Shown piece after piece: positions 1 through 6,788 of a stretch of 18,888 nucleotides of DNA (its first letter is position 1; every line of letters begins with the position of its first letter). The DNA comes from Bacteroides sp. UBA1773 (GTDB lineage: Bacteria > Bacteroidota > Bacteroidia > Bacteroidales > Bacteroidaceae), in NCBI GenBank assembly GCA_002315285.1, contig DCGR01000023.1, forward strand, positions 1 to 18,888, in the 5' to 3' direction. The position numbers were made by a program, and so were the translations under genes. The notes beneath the pieces are model-generated. The model was not told the DNA's origin. It searched no databases and saw only the letters and a program-made list of their open reading frames with translations.

Positions 1-203
1 GGGCGCAGATAGAGGTGGTAGGTGTTGCCAAGGATGATCTGAGCCTTCACATCGTCCTTCAATTCATACAGATGCACCCCCTTCACGCTTCCTTGCGTTC
101 CGACGGGCATGAAGATGGGAGTCTCTATCGTGCCGTGGCCGGTGGTGATGAGTCCGGCCCGGGCGCACGACTTGGCATCAGTATGTAGGATTTCGAATTT
201 CAT
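1..203 (-). CDS. tgt: Queuine tRNA-ribosyltransferase, N-terminal part (cut by window edge)
   Basis: Only the first 67 codons lie in the window; the rest continues beyond position 1. The translation begins MKFEILHTDAKSCARAG and contains the family signatures TPIFMPVGTQGSVKG and QIILGNTYHLYLRP, which are typical of the N-terminal part of the bacterial tRNA-guanine transglycosylase barrel. The enzyme exchanges guanine at the wobble position of GUN-anticodon tRNAs for a queuine precursor (known for the family). The catalytic aspartates and zinc-binding cysteines lie outside the window and cannot be checked. The start codon overlaps the lon stop codon in an ATGA arrangement, so the gene is almost certainly cotranscribed and probably translationally coupled with lon. 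Confidence 0.93.
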   Translation of the reverse strand, partial: MKFEILHTDAKSCARAGLITTGHGTIETPIFMPVGTQGSVKGVHLYELKDDVKAQIILGNTYHLYLR

Positions 204-2629
204 TCCCAGTTGAGCGATAGGTCGAGCACTTCCTTGATGTCGTCAACATAGTGGAAAGTGATGCCGGTAAGATATTTGGCTGGAATCTCGTCGATGTTCT
301 TCTTGTTTTCCATGCAGAGGATGATTTCCTTGATGCCGGAGCGTTTGGCAGCCAGTATTTTCTCGCGGATGCCACCCACAGGCAACACTTTGCCACGAAG
401 GGTGATTTCGCCAGTCATGGCCAAATACGGACGTACCTTTTTCCGGGTGAAGGCAGAAGCCAGCGAAGTGACCATGGTGACACCTGCTGACGGCCCATCC
501 TTCGGGATGGCTCCTTCGGGCACGTGGATGTGGATGTTGTAATGGTCGAAGACATCGTCGGCAAGTCCAAGCAACTGTGGATGGGCCTTCAGATACTCTA
601 ATGCCAGCATGGCCGACTCCTTCATCACGTCGCCCAAATTGCCTGTAAGTGTGAGTTTCTCACCTTTTCCCTTGCTCAAGCTGGTCTCCACAAACAGGAT
701 TTCCCCACCTACGGCTGTCCATGCCAGACCTGTCACGACACCTGCATATTCGTTACCCTGATATTTGTCGCGGGTATATTCAGCCACGCCCAAATATTTT
801 CTCACCCGTTCGGGAGTGACCACAACGGATGCGACTTCGTCGGCACGCGCATTGGCCAAGGCTATCTGACGGATGATCTTGTTGATTTTCTTTTCGAGTT
901 CGCGCACTCCACTTTCGCGAGTGTAGTCTTCGATGACAAGTTCGATGGAATTCTTGTTGAACTTGACCATTGGCTTTTCGAATCCGTTGTTTTCCAACTC
1001 TTTTGGAATCAGATGGCGTTTGGCTATCTCGAGTTTTTCCTCCGTGATGTATCCGCTCACCTCAATGATTTCCATGCGGTCGAGCAGCGCCATTGGAATG
1101 GTGCTCAGGTTATTGGCGGTTGCGATGAACATGACCTTCGACAAATCATAATCCATGTCGAGATAATTGTCGTGAAAGGCACCATTCTGTTCTGGGTCGA
1201 GCACCTCGAGCATGGCCGATGCGGGGTCGCCTCTGCCATCGCTGGCCAATTTGTCGATTTCATCGAGGATGATGACAGGATTGCCCGAACCCGCCTTCAG
1301 CATACTGCTGATGATCCGACCGGGCATTGCACCGATGTACGTGCGACGGTGTCCGCGAATCTCGGCCTCGTCGTGCACGCCGCCCAACGACATGCGGACA
1401 TACTTGCGTTTCAGAGCCTTGGCAACCGACTTTCCCAACGAGGTCTTCCCCACTCCCGGAGGTCCGTACAGGCAGATGATGGGAGCCTTCAGGTCGCCTT
1501 TCTGACGCAACACGGCCAAATACTCCAAGATGCGCTCCTTCACCTTCTCCAGTCCATAATGGTCGGCATCGAGCACACGTTCGGCATAACGGATGTCATG
1601 ATTGTCATCGGTATATACGTCCCAAGGCAAGTTGAGCATGGTTTGCAGGTAATTCACCTGCAAGGCATAATCGGGGTTTTGCGAATTGAAACGCTGCAAC
1701 TTTTCAAGCTCCTTCATGAACTGTTCGTTTGCGGCAGCCGGCCACTTCTTGGTGGCGGCTTTCTTTTTCAGTTCCAAGTATTCCGATTCCTCCGAACCGC
1801 CCAACTCGTTCTGAATGTTTTTCATCTGTTGGTGAAGGAAGTATTCGCGTTGTTGCTTGTTCAGGTCCTCATGGGTTTGCTTGTTGATGCGCAGCTTGAT
1901 GTCGGTCAGTTGTTGCTCGCGATTCAGGATGCTGATAAGTTTGTAGAGCTTTTCCTTCAATGTCGCCATGCATAGCAACTCTATCTTCTCGACTATCGGG
2001 AAGGGGAAATGGCTTGCCACAAACGACACAATGACCTCTGGAGCATTGATGGCCCTGACGGCGAAGGCCGAATCAGGGGGCAAGTCTTCGCTGGTGTTGA
2101 CAAAATGCAGAGTGGCATCGCGGAACGATTCGTACAAGGCTTGGAACTCGGGCGTTTTCTCCACCTTCATTTTCTCCTCCAATGGTGCCACCATGCCTTT
2201 CAGGAAAGGAGTTGTCTTTGTGAGTTTCAGCAATTCCACCTTGACTCCTACCGACTGCATGACGACAGTGACGGAATCGTCGTTAAGCTCGAATATCTTC
2301 ACCACACGCGCCATGACACCGGTATGGTAAAGGTCGTTGAATTTGGGCTCCTCTATTTCATCATCGGTCTGAGTAAACACAGCCACCAACATATCTTTCT
2401 TCTGGGCATGCCTGATCATTTGCAAAGTGCTCTTTCGCCCTATGCTGATGGGAAGCACCACAACCGGAAACATCACCATGTTACGCAGAGGCATAACCAG
2501 CACCTCCTTTTCAAAATCAATAACCCCCTTCATTGGCTTTACCGGTTCGGTTGGAATCTCCACAATAGCATGCAGCGATTCCTTCGGATTGCCGCCATCA
2601 TCCCAATCATCTAAATAATCTTTCCTCAT
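200..2629 (-). CDS. lon: ATP-dependent protease Lon (LonA type)
   Basis: An 809-residue cytosolic AAA+ serine protease that degrades misfolded and regulatory proteins. The N-terminal substrate-binding LON domain covers about residues 40-245, followed by a coiled-coil-like linker (about 250-310). The AAA+ module has Walker A GPPGVGKT at 389-396, Walker B VIILDE at 452-457 and a downstream DRME motif near 517. The C-terminal protease domain carries the Ser-Lys dyad: S714 in KDGPSAG and K757 in the IREKILAAK segment, the usual 43-residue spacing. Length and domain order are normal for LonA, with a short acidic N-terminal extension (DDWDDGG). A Bacteroidota -7 box at 2672-2679 would give a leader of about 36 nt. 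The gene overlaps tgt downstream by 4 bp, and smpB lies upstream on the same strand, 198 bp away. Confidence 0.98.
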   Translation of the reverse strand: MRKDYLDDWDDGGNPKESLHAIVEIPTEPVKPMKGVIDFEKEVLVMPLRNMVMFPVVVLPISIGRKSTLQMIRHAQKKDMLVAVFTQTDDEIEEPKFNDLYHTGVMARVVKIFELNDDSVTVVMQSVGVKVELLKLTKTTPFLKGMVAPLEEKMKVEKTPEFQALYESFRDATLHFVNTSEDLPPDSAFAVRAINAPEVIVSFVASHFPFPIVEKIELLCMATLKEKLYKLISILNREQQLTDIKLRINKQTHEDLNKQQREYFLHQQMKNIQNELGGSEESEYLELKKKAATKKWPAAANEQFMKELEKLQRFNSQNPDYALQVNYLQTMLNLPWDVYTDDNHDIRYAERVLDADHYGLEKVKERILEYLAVLRQKGDLKAPIICLYGPPGVGKTSLGKSVAKALKRKYVRMSLGGVHDEAEIRGHRRTYIGAMPGRIISSMLKAGSGNPVIILDEIDKLASDGRGDPASAMLEVLDPEQNGAFHDNYLDMDYDLSKVMFIATANNLSTIPMALLDRMEIIEVSGYITEEKLEIAKRHLIPKELENNGFEKPMVKFNKNSIELVIEDYTRESGVRELEKKINKIIRQIALANARADEVASVVVTPERVRKYLGVAEYTRDKYQGNEYAGVVTGLAWTAVGGEILFVETSLSKGKGEKLTLTGNLGDVMKESAMLALEYLKAHPQLLGLADDVFDHYNIHIHVPEGAIPKDGPSAGVTMVTSLASAFTRKKVRPYLAMTGEITLRGKVLPVGGIREKILAAKRSGIKEIILCMENKKNIDEIPAKYLTGITFHYVDDIKEVLDLSLNWE

Positions 2630-2671
2630 TTAATAAAGTATGTGTAAAAAACGAATCAGGTCGCGAAATTA

Positions 2672-2679
2672 CAAAAATA
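2672..2679 (-). promoter_or_regulatory. Putative lon promoter, -7 element
   Basis: Read on the minus strand, this is TATTTTTG, an exact match to the Bacteroidota sigma-ABfr -7 consensus TAnnTTTG. It sits about 43 bp upstream of the lon ATG, predicting a leader of about 36 nt. I found no convincing -33 TTTG at the usual spacing, so this is a one-box call. Confidence 0.5.
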
Positions 2680-2779
2680 ATGCCACACAACCTGCTTTTC
2701 GCATCAATAATTTTCATTCGCCTTATCCGATTCACATCCGGTTACCCTACTACCGACAGCCTTCCCCACCGTGCAAGTA

Positions 2780-2816
2780 CCCCCACCGTCGCATGATGCA
2801 TGAGATGTCGGGGGGG
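2780..2816 (-). other. GC-rich hairpin in the smpB 3' region
   Basis: Arms 2780-2788 (CCCCCACCG) and 2809-2816 (CGGGGGGG) can pair as 5+3 GC base pairs with one bulged base and a 20-nt loop. The loop contains the small inverted repeat GCATGATGC. It begins just after the smpB stop codon on the minus strand. No T-run follows in the smpB direction, so this is not a classical intrinsic terminator; it could protect the smpB 3' end or separate it from lon. Function is inferred only. Confidence 0.35.
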
Positions 2817-2827
2817 AGCGCAGCACT

Positions 2828-3283
2828 TCATTTCTTCATCATCCTGTCGATTTCACGACGGTCGTCACGTTCCTTCATCGACTGACGCTTGTCGTACTGC
2901 CGCTTGCCCCGTGCCAGCGCAATCACCAATTTGGCAAGGCCCTTTTCATTGACAAAAAGCCTTATGGGCACGATGGTCTGCCCTGGCACTTTTTCGGAAG
3001 CCTGCAGTTTGCGCAACTCTTTCCGATTGAGCAACAGCTTGCGTTCGCGACGAGCCACATGATTGTTGTACGAGCCATAAAAATACTCGGACACATTCAT
3101 GTTCTTTACCCAAAGCTCATTATTGACGAAGTAGCAGTAGGTATCGACCAAGCTGGCTTTGCCAAGCCTGATGGACTTTATCTCCGTACCGGTCAGTACG
3201 ATACCCGCCGTATAGGTGTCGATGAATTCATAGTCGAACGATGCACGTCGGTTCTTAATGTTTATTGCAGTAGGTCTCATCAT
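2828..3283 (-). CDS. smpB: SsrA-binding protein SmpB
   Basis: A protein of about 151 residues that binds tmRNA and delivers it to stalled ribosomes in trans-translation. Recognisable family features are the N-terminal IKNRRASFDYEF, the GTEIKSIRLGKASLVD segment, HVARRERKLLLNRKE, and the basic C-terminal tail beginning ALARGKRQYDKRQ, which in the family folds into the decoding centre. Length is normal. The start is ambiguous: TTG at 3286, ATG at 3283 and ATG at 3280 follow one another. I chose the first ATG (3283) because nothing favours the TTG. A -7 box at 3333-3340 fits either ATG. tmRNA itself is not in the window. lon lies downstream on the same strand but has its own promoter candidate. 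Confidence 0.96.
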   Translation of the reverse strand: MMRPTAINIKNRRASFDYEFIDTYTAGIVLTGTEIKSIRLGKASLVDTYCYFVNNELWVKNMNVSEYFYGSYNNHVARRERKLLLNRKELRKLQASEKVPGQTIVPIRLFVNEKGLAKLVIALARGKRQYDKRQSMKERDDRREIDRMMKK

Positions 3284-3332
3284 CAATTCCGTTCGTTTTT
3301 CAGTAAAAAAACTTAAATAAATGTCACGACTG

Positions 3333-3340
3333 CAAAAGTA
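3333..3340 (-). promoter_or_regulatory. Putative smpB promoter, -7 element
   Basis: On the minus strand this reads TACTTTTG, an exact match to TAnnTTTG, located 50 bp upstream of the smpB ATG. A T-rich stretch lies in the -33 region, but no clean TTTG is present. Confidence 0.5.
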
Positions 3341-3394
3341 ATGAAAAAGAACTTAAAAAGCATCGTACAATAACAAGCATTTGCATTATTTGAG

Positions 3395-3402
3395 TATTTT
3401 TG
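3395..3402 (+). promoter_or_regulatory. Putative promoter of the NigD-like lipoprotein pair, -7 element
   Basis: TATTTTTG matches the Bacteroidota -7 consensus exactly and lies 20 bp upstream of the ATG at 3423, predicting a very short leader of about 14 nt. A TTTG at 3380-3383 is only 11 bp upstream, too close for a standard -33 box. The element argues against starting the downstream gene at the in-frame TTG at 3381. Confidence 0.45.
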
Positions 3403-3422
3403 CAATCAGAAACAAAAAAAAC

Positions 3423-4211
3423 ATGGAAATGAAGAAAAAACAAAGCATTGCGACATTACTGGTAACGCTAATGTTACTGACAGTCTTACCATCCTGTCTT
3501 AGAAAAGCCTATGACAGCGGTGATGGTTCCGATTCAGCCAAGTACGGTGCATACGTGACAATATATGGCCGTTACGATACCGGTTACACGTTTCTCACCG
3601 ATGAAGGAGCCCTGCTCTACCCTACTTCAACCAGCATCACATCGGTACTTCCAGAGCTCACGACCGACAATCACGGCATCAGTCGTGCATACGTCACGTT
3701 CAGTGTCGTCGGTTCCACACCGTCGTCCATAACCCCAGGCGAAGAATACACCATCGAGCTTGCATCTACAGGTTATGAAGGCTACATCCAGACAAGCAAC
3801 ACCATTGAATTATTTGACAATCAGGAAGCGCGCGACACACTTGAAGCAAAATCCAAGACAATCTATTCCATTGATGAATCCCTGTCATGGGTTTCCAATG
3901 GATACCTGAACCTGGGTGTCAATTTCAGCTATTTTGCTGCATACACCATGAACCTGGCTCTCAACAGCAGTACTGATGTGGACGTGAATCGCAACACGAT
4001 AACCTTCACATTCTATTACGACAGCTCCCAAACAGCCATGGGTATGGACGCCACAGGGCTTTTCAGCTTTCTTGTTCCTGACTACATAGTCGAAAAGATG
4101 CCCAATGATGAAGTAAATATCAAAATAAACGGCTATGGGCCGTCGGGTGATTTTGGATTATTGGCACAGTTTGTAGCCACCAAGTACCAACTCACACATA
4201 CCAAGTTCTAA
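3423..4211 (+). CDS. NigD-like lipoprotein (first of a tandem pair)
   Basis: A predicted surface or periplasmic lipoprotein of 262 residues. A basic start (MEMKKK) and hydrophobic stretch lead to lipobox LPSC with Cys25. The mature part has a small beta-rich domain with YGRYDTGYTFLTDEGALLYP and a C-terminal beta-sandwich-like part starting WVSNGYLNLGVNFSY. This layout resembles NigD-like N-terminal OB and C-terminal domains, a Bacteroidota family named after the Prevotella nigrescens nigrescin (bacteriocin) locus. Function is unknown. It is clearly paralogous to the next gene, 32 bp downstream, and the two are probably cotranscribed. I chose the ATG at 3423 rather than the in-frame TTG at 3381 because a -7 promoter box lies between them and the later start gives a clean signal peptide. 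Confidence 0.8.
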   Translation: MEMKKKQSIATLLVTLMLLTVLPSCLRKAYDSGDGSDSAKYGAYVTIYGRYDTGYTFLTDEGALLYPTSTSITSVLPELTTDNHGISRAYVTFSVVGSTPSSITPGEEYTIELASTGYEGYIQTSNTIELFDNQEARDTLEAKSKTIYSIDESLSWVSNGYLNLGVNFSYFAAYTMNLALNSSTDVDVNRNTITFTFYYDSSQTAMGMDATGLFSFLVPDYIVEKMPNDEVNIKINGYGPSGDFGLLAQFVATKYQLTHTKF

Positions 4212-4243
4212 ATAGCAAACAATAAAAACAACACTTCAAAACA

Positions 4244-5035
4244 ATGAAAAAAACATCATTCGTATTTTCCATGGTTCTTGTCATCATGTCATCACTCACA
4301 TCCTGTTTCAAAACCAGTGGACTAAACAATGCCTACTTCTGTTGTAATGGCACACTTTACGGGTCATACGCCTCCGGCTACACCATACTGAGCGATGACG
4401 GCATCATTCTCATTCCCACCAACGAGAGCATCAACAGGGCCCTACCCGCCTTGACAAAGCCCAACAATGTGCGCCGTGTGTTCATCGCGTTCAACGTGGT
4501 GGGCGAAGACCAACCCGAAGAATTGATTCCAGGCCAGGAATATGACATCAACATTGCCGATACGGGCGAAAACTATGGCGGGCCTGCCGAAGACCTCATC
4601 AACCTCTATCAGAACCCGGCTGCTGCCGACACGTTGGTGACCAATCCCCATCCGCTACCATTGGCAACTGTGGAAGGCGCCCCACGCTCATGGGTGGCAA
4701 ACGGCTATGTCAACCTATACACTTTCTTCATGTATAACTATTCCATTCCCTTCTACATGGATTTGTCGTATGACAGCAGCTGCGACATCGACAGGGACAA
4801 CAATGAAGTGACGCTCACCCTTCACCTCACCTCGACAGCCACAGTGACCAACCAGACGGCCTATGCCCTTCTGCATTTCCGCCTGCCTGACGACCTGCAA
4901 GCGAAGCTCAAGGCCGACAAGGACGTGACCTTCCACATCCGTGGCGTACTCGACACGACCTTCAAGGTGAAGGACATCGTATCCGTCAAATGTGACTATG
5001 ACGACGTAAAGGAAAGCTCGTTGTTCAGGAATTGA
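4244..5035 (+). CDS. NigD-like lipoprotein (second of a tandem pair)
   Basis: A 263-residue predicted lipoprotein with signal MKKTSFVFSMVLVIMSSLTSC and lipobox LTSC (Cys21). It parallels the preceding protein throughout: YGSYASGYTILSDDGIILIP against YGRYDTGYTFLTDEGALLYP, then RALPALT, FNVVGEDQ, PGQEYDINIADTG and WVANGYVNLYTFFMYNY. The pair therefore arose by tandem duplication and has diverged considerably. The NigD-like assignment rests on the pattern of the SDDG..L.P segment and the WV.NGY.N segment and is less secure than the paralogy. Substrate and function are unknown. A strong terminator follows at 5075-5129. Confidence 0.78.
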   Translation: MKKTSFVFSMVLVIMSSLTSCFKTSGLNNAYFCCNGTLYGSYASGYTILSDDGIILIPTNESINRALPALTKPNNVRRVFIAFNVVGEDQPEELIPGQEYDINIADTGENYGGPAEDLINLYQNPAAADTLVTNPHPLPLATVEGAPRSWVANGYVNLYTFFMYNYSIPFYMDLSYDSSCDIDRDNNEVTLTLHLTSTATVTNQTAYALLHFRLPDDLQAKLKADKDVTFHIRGVLDTTFKVKDIVSVKCDYDDVKESSLFRN

Positions 5036-5074
5036 AGCATCACCTATAGTTGCCAATACCCTCTCACAAAACAT

Positions 5075-5129
5075 ACACTTGGTCTGGAAGACGTTTTCCC
5101 GACGTTTTCCCAGGCCAAGTGTGTTTTTT
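5075..5129 (+). terminator. Intrinsic terminator after the NigD-like pair
   Basis: A 13-bp stem (5075-5087 ACACTTGGTCTGG with 5110-5122 CCAGGCCAAGTGT, one T-G wobble) is followed by six T at 5124-5129. The 22-nt loop includes most of two tandem copies of GACGTTTTCCC (5090-5100 and 5101-5111). It ends the plus-strand unit; the convergent glutamine synthetase gene ends at 5237, and the stem may also help stop transcription from that side. Confidence 0.85.
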
Positions 5130-5236
5130 AATCGTCTGTCAGCTTCAAGCCACCTTCATTTGAAGGGTTCCCATGCTCCGATGGCGAAGGGAACCAGGAA
5201 GGGGAATCACTGATGCCGTTTTGAAAGAAGCTGCCA

Positions 5237-6739
5237 TCATCCACAATGGAAGTACTGCCTTACGAGCCTCAACATGGCTGTGGCATCGTTGGCAATGTCG
5301 GCGCGGAGCGTACGGTCGTTGTACGAGCGCAGCCGCGACAAGACTCCATTGATGGTGGCGGGACTGAAAACCCCTTTGGCTTCGAAGTATGCGCGTTGTG
5401 CCTCCAGACAGTCTGCACTGGCGGCACAACTGTCGGGCAATGATGCCAACTGTGACAGGCGGTCGGCATTCTCGGCATTATGGATGTTCACATTCACATA
5501 GGTGCGTTGTGCCACTTCCAATCCGTCGGTCATCTCCAAACCATGACGACATGCCACACACAAGCCAGCGATGAGCTGATAGAGATCGGCTGAGCCGTCG
5601 GGCGAGCGCATCTCGACAGTCTGCTTCTGGGTGGTATCGAAATGGCTGTCGGGCTCCAGAGGATTGGCTTTCTGCGACATGTTGCCTTGCGCGGCCCATC
5701 CCAAAGGTACGCGCACAAGGACAGAGCGGTTGCGGTCGCCCCAACAAATGTTGGTAGGAGCTTCCTGATGGGGCACCAGTCGGAAGTAAGAGGTAGGATT
5801 GGTGTTGCCGAAGGCTGTGATGGAAGGAGCAAGCACCATCATGCCTGCGATGGCACGCCGGGCCACTTCGGACAGCACTCCATCCCGCAGCATCTGGTTC
5901 TTGCCATCCTTGGTGATGCACATGTGGATGTGAAGACCTGAGCCAGCCTTTCCAGCGGTGATCTTAGGTGCAAAGGTCACATCGAGCCCTAACTGGAAGG
6001 CCAGGTTACGGATAATCCATTTGGCCAGCATCAGCTGATCGGCCGCTTGTTCGGCTGGTACGGGTAGGAACTCAATCTCATTCTGTTCGTAATTGATGCC
6101 ATCCATGGTGAAATTTCCTACTTCCGAGTGACCATATTTGATTTGACCGCCTGCTTGGGCAATGTAACTCATGCAGCGGGTGCGGAAATTATTGAACTTG
6201 GCATAGGGTGCCGACTCGTGGTAGCCCTTCTGGTCGGTGGCTGGGAATTTTTCCGCATCGGGAGCGATGACGTAATATTCCAACTCACCCATGGCACAAA
6301 ATTCCATTCCAGTGGTCTGTCGGAATGTTTGGCATGCCTTGCGGAGTGTGTTTTCGGGCGAACTTTCCAAAGGCTCTCCATCCTTGTTGAAATAGGAGCA
6401 AAGCAAGGATAATGTGGGTATTTCGGCAAACGGGTCGAGAAAAGCCGTGGCAAAACGCGGAATGACATAGAGGTCGCTGCTCGATGCCTCGATGAAGGGG
6501 AACAAGCTGGAGCCATCGACACGCTCGCCACAGGTGAGGATGGTGTCGAGATAGGTTTCGCTGTTGATGACAAAATTCAGGGTCTTCAATCGGCCATCGC
6601 CTGCGGGATACATGAAATTGACCATTCGGATATCATTCTCCTTGATGTACTTCATGATGTCGGCTTTGGTGAATTCTCCGCAAGGCTTCTGCAAGTAAGT
6701 GGCCACTTTGTTGGGATTGAGTGATAATGCTAGATTCAT
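5237..6739 (-). CDS. glnA: Glutamine synthetase (type I-like)
   Basis: A 500-residue enzyme expected to make glutamine from glutamate, ammonia and ATP in the cytosol. The N-terminal beta-grasp domain contains VDGSSLFPF (74-82, the DGSS loop reaching into the neighbouring subunit). The catalytic domain has GELEYY (E152, E154), HSEVGN (E206), EQNEIEF (218-224), GSGLHIH (H270), SYFRLVPHQEAP (R320, E326), NRSVLVRVP (R338, R343) and VEMRSPD (E376, R378). These match the metal, ATP and substrate ligands of type I enzymes. The Asn that usually precedes GSG..H is Ala265 here, and no adenylylation-site segment (NLYDLP) is present. Length is slightly above the usual 440-470. It lies 49 bp downstream of the DUF4301 gene, probably in one operon. 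Confidence 0.92.
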   Translation of the reverse strand: MNLALSLNPNKVATYLQKPCGEFTKADIMKYIKENDIRMVNFMYPAGDGRLKTLNFVINSETYLDTILTCGERVDGSSLFPFIEASSSDLYVIPRFATAFLDPFAEIPTLSLLCSYFNKDGEPLESSPENTLRKACQTFRQTTGMEFCAMGELEYYVIAPDAEKFPATDQKGYHESAPYAKFNNFRTRCMSYIAQAGGQIKYGHSEVGNFTMDGINYEQNEIEFLPVPAEQAADQLMLAKWIIRNLAFQLGLDVTFAPKITAGKAGSGLHIHMCITKDGKNQMLRDGVLSEVARRAIAGMMVLAPSITAFGNTNPTSYFRLVPHQEAPTNICWGDRNRSVLVRVPLGWAAQGNMSQKANPLEPDSHFDTTQKQTVEMRSPDGSADLYQLIAGLCVACRHGLEMTDGLEVAQRTYVNVNIHNAENADRLSQLASLPDSCAASADCLEAQRAYFEAKGVFSPATINGVLSRLRSYNDRTLRADIANDATAMLRLVRQYFHCG

Positions 6740-6788
6740 TGGAAAAAATAAATTATGGTTTCTTTTTTAGTGTTCGATGAAAGGGAAT

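Noticed and set aside
1013..1975. 320-codon open frame on the plus strand, antisense to lon
   Set aside because: Lon on the opposite strand is fully conserved with catalytic residues. The antisense translation is rich in His, Gln and Arg with no recognisable domain, typical of a shadow frame.
2640..2885. 81-codon plus-strand frame between lon and smpB
   Set aside because: It covers the lon promoter and the end of smpB and has a basic, low-information translation. Nothing supports a gene.
3381..3422. Upstream TTG start that would add 14 residues to the first NigD-like lipoprotein
   Set aside because: A TAnnTTTG promoter element lies inside this extension, and the ATG at 3423 gives a normal lipoprotein signal.
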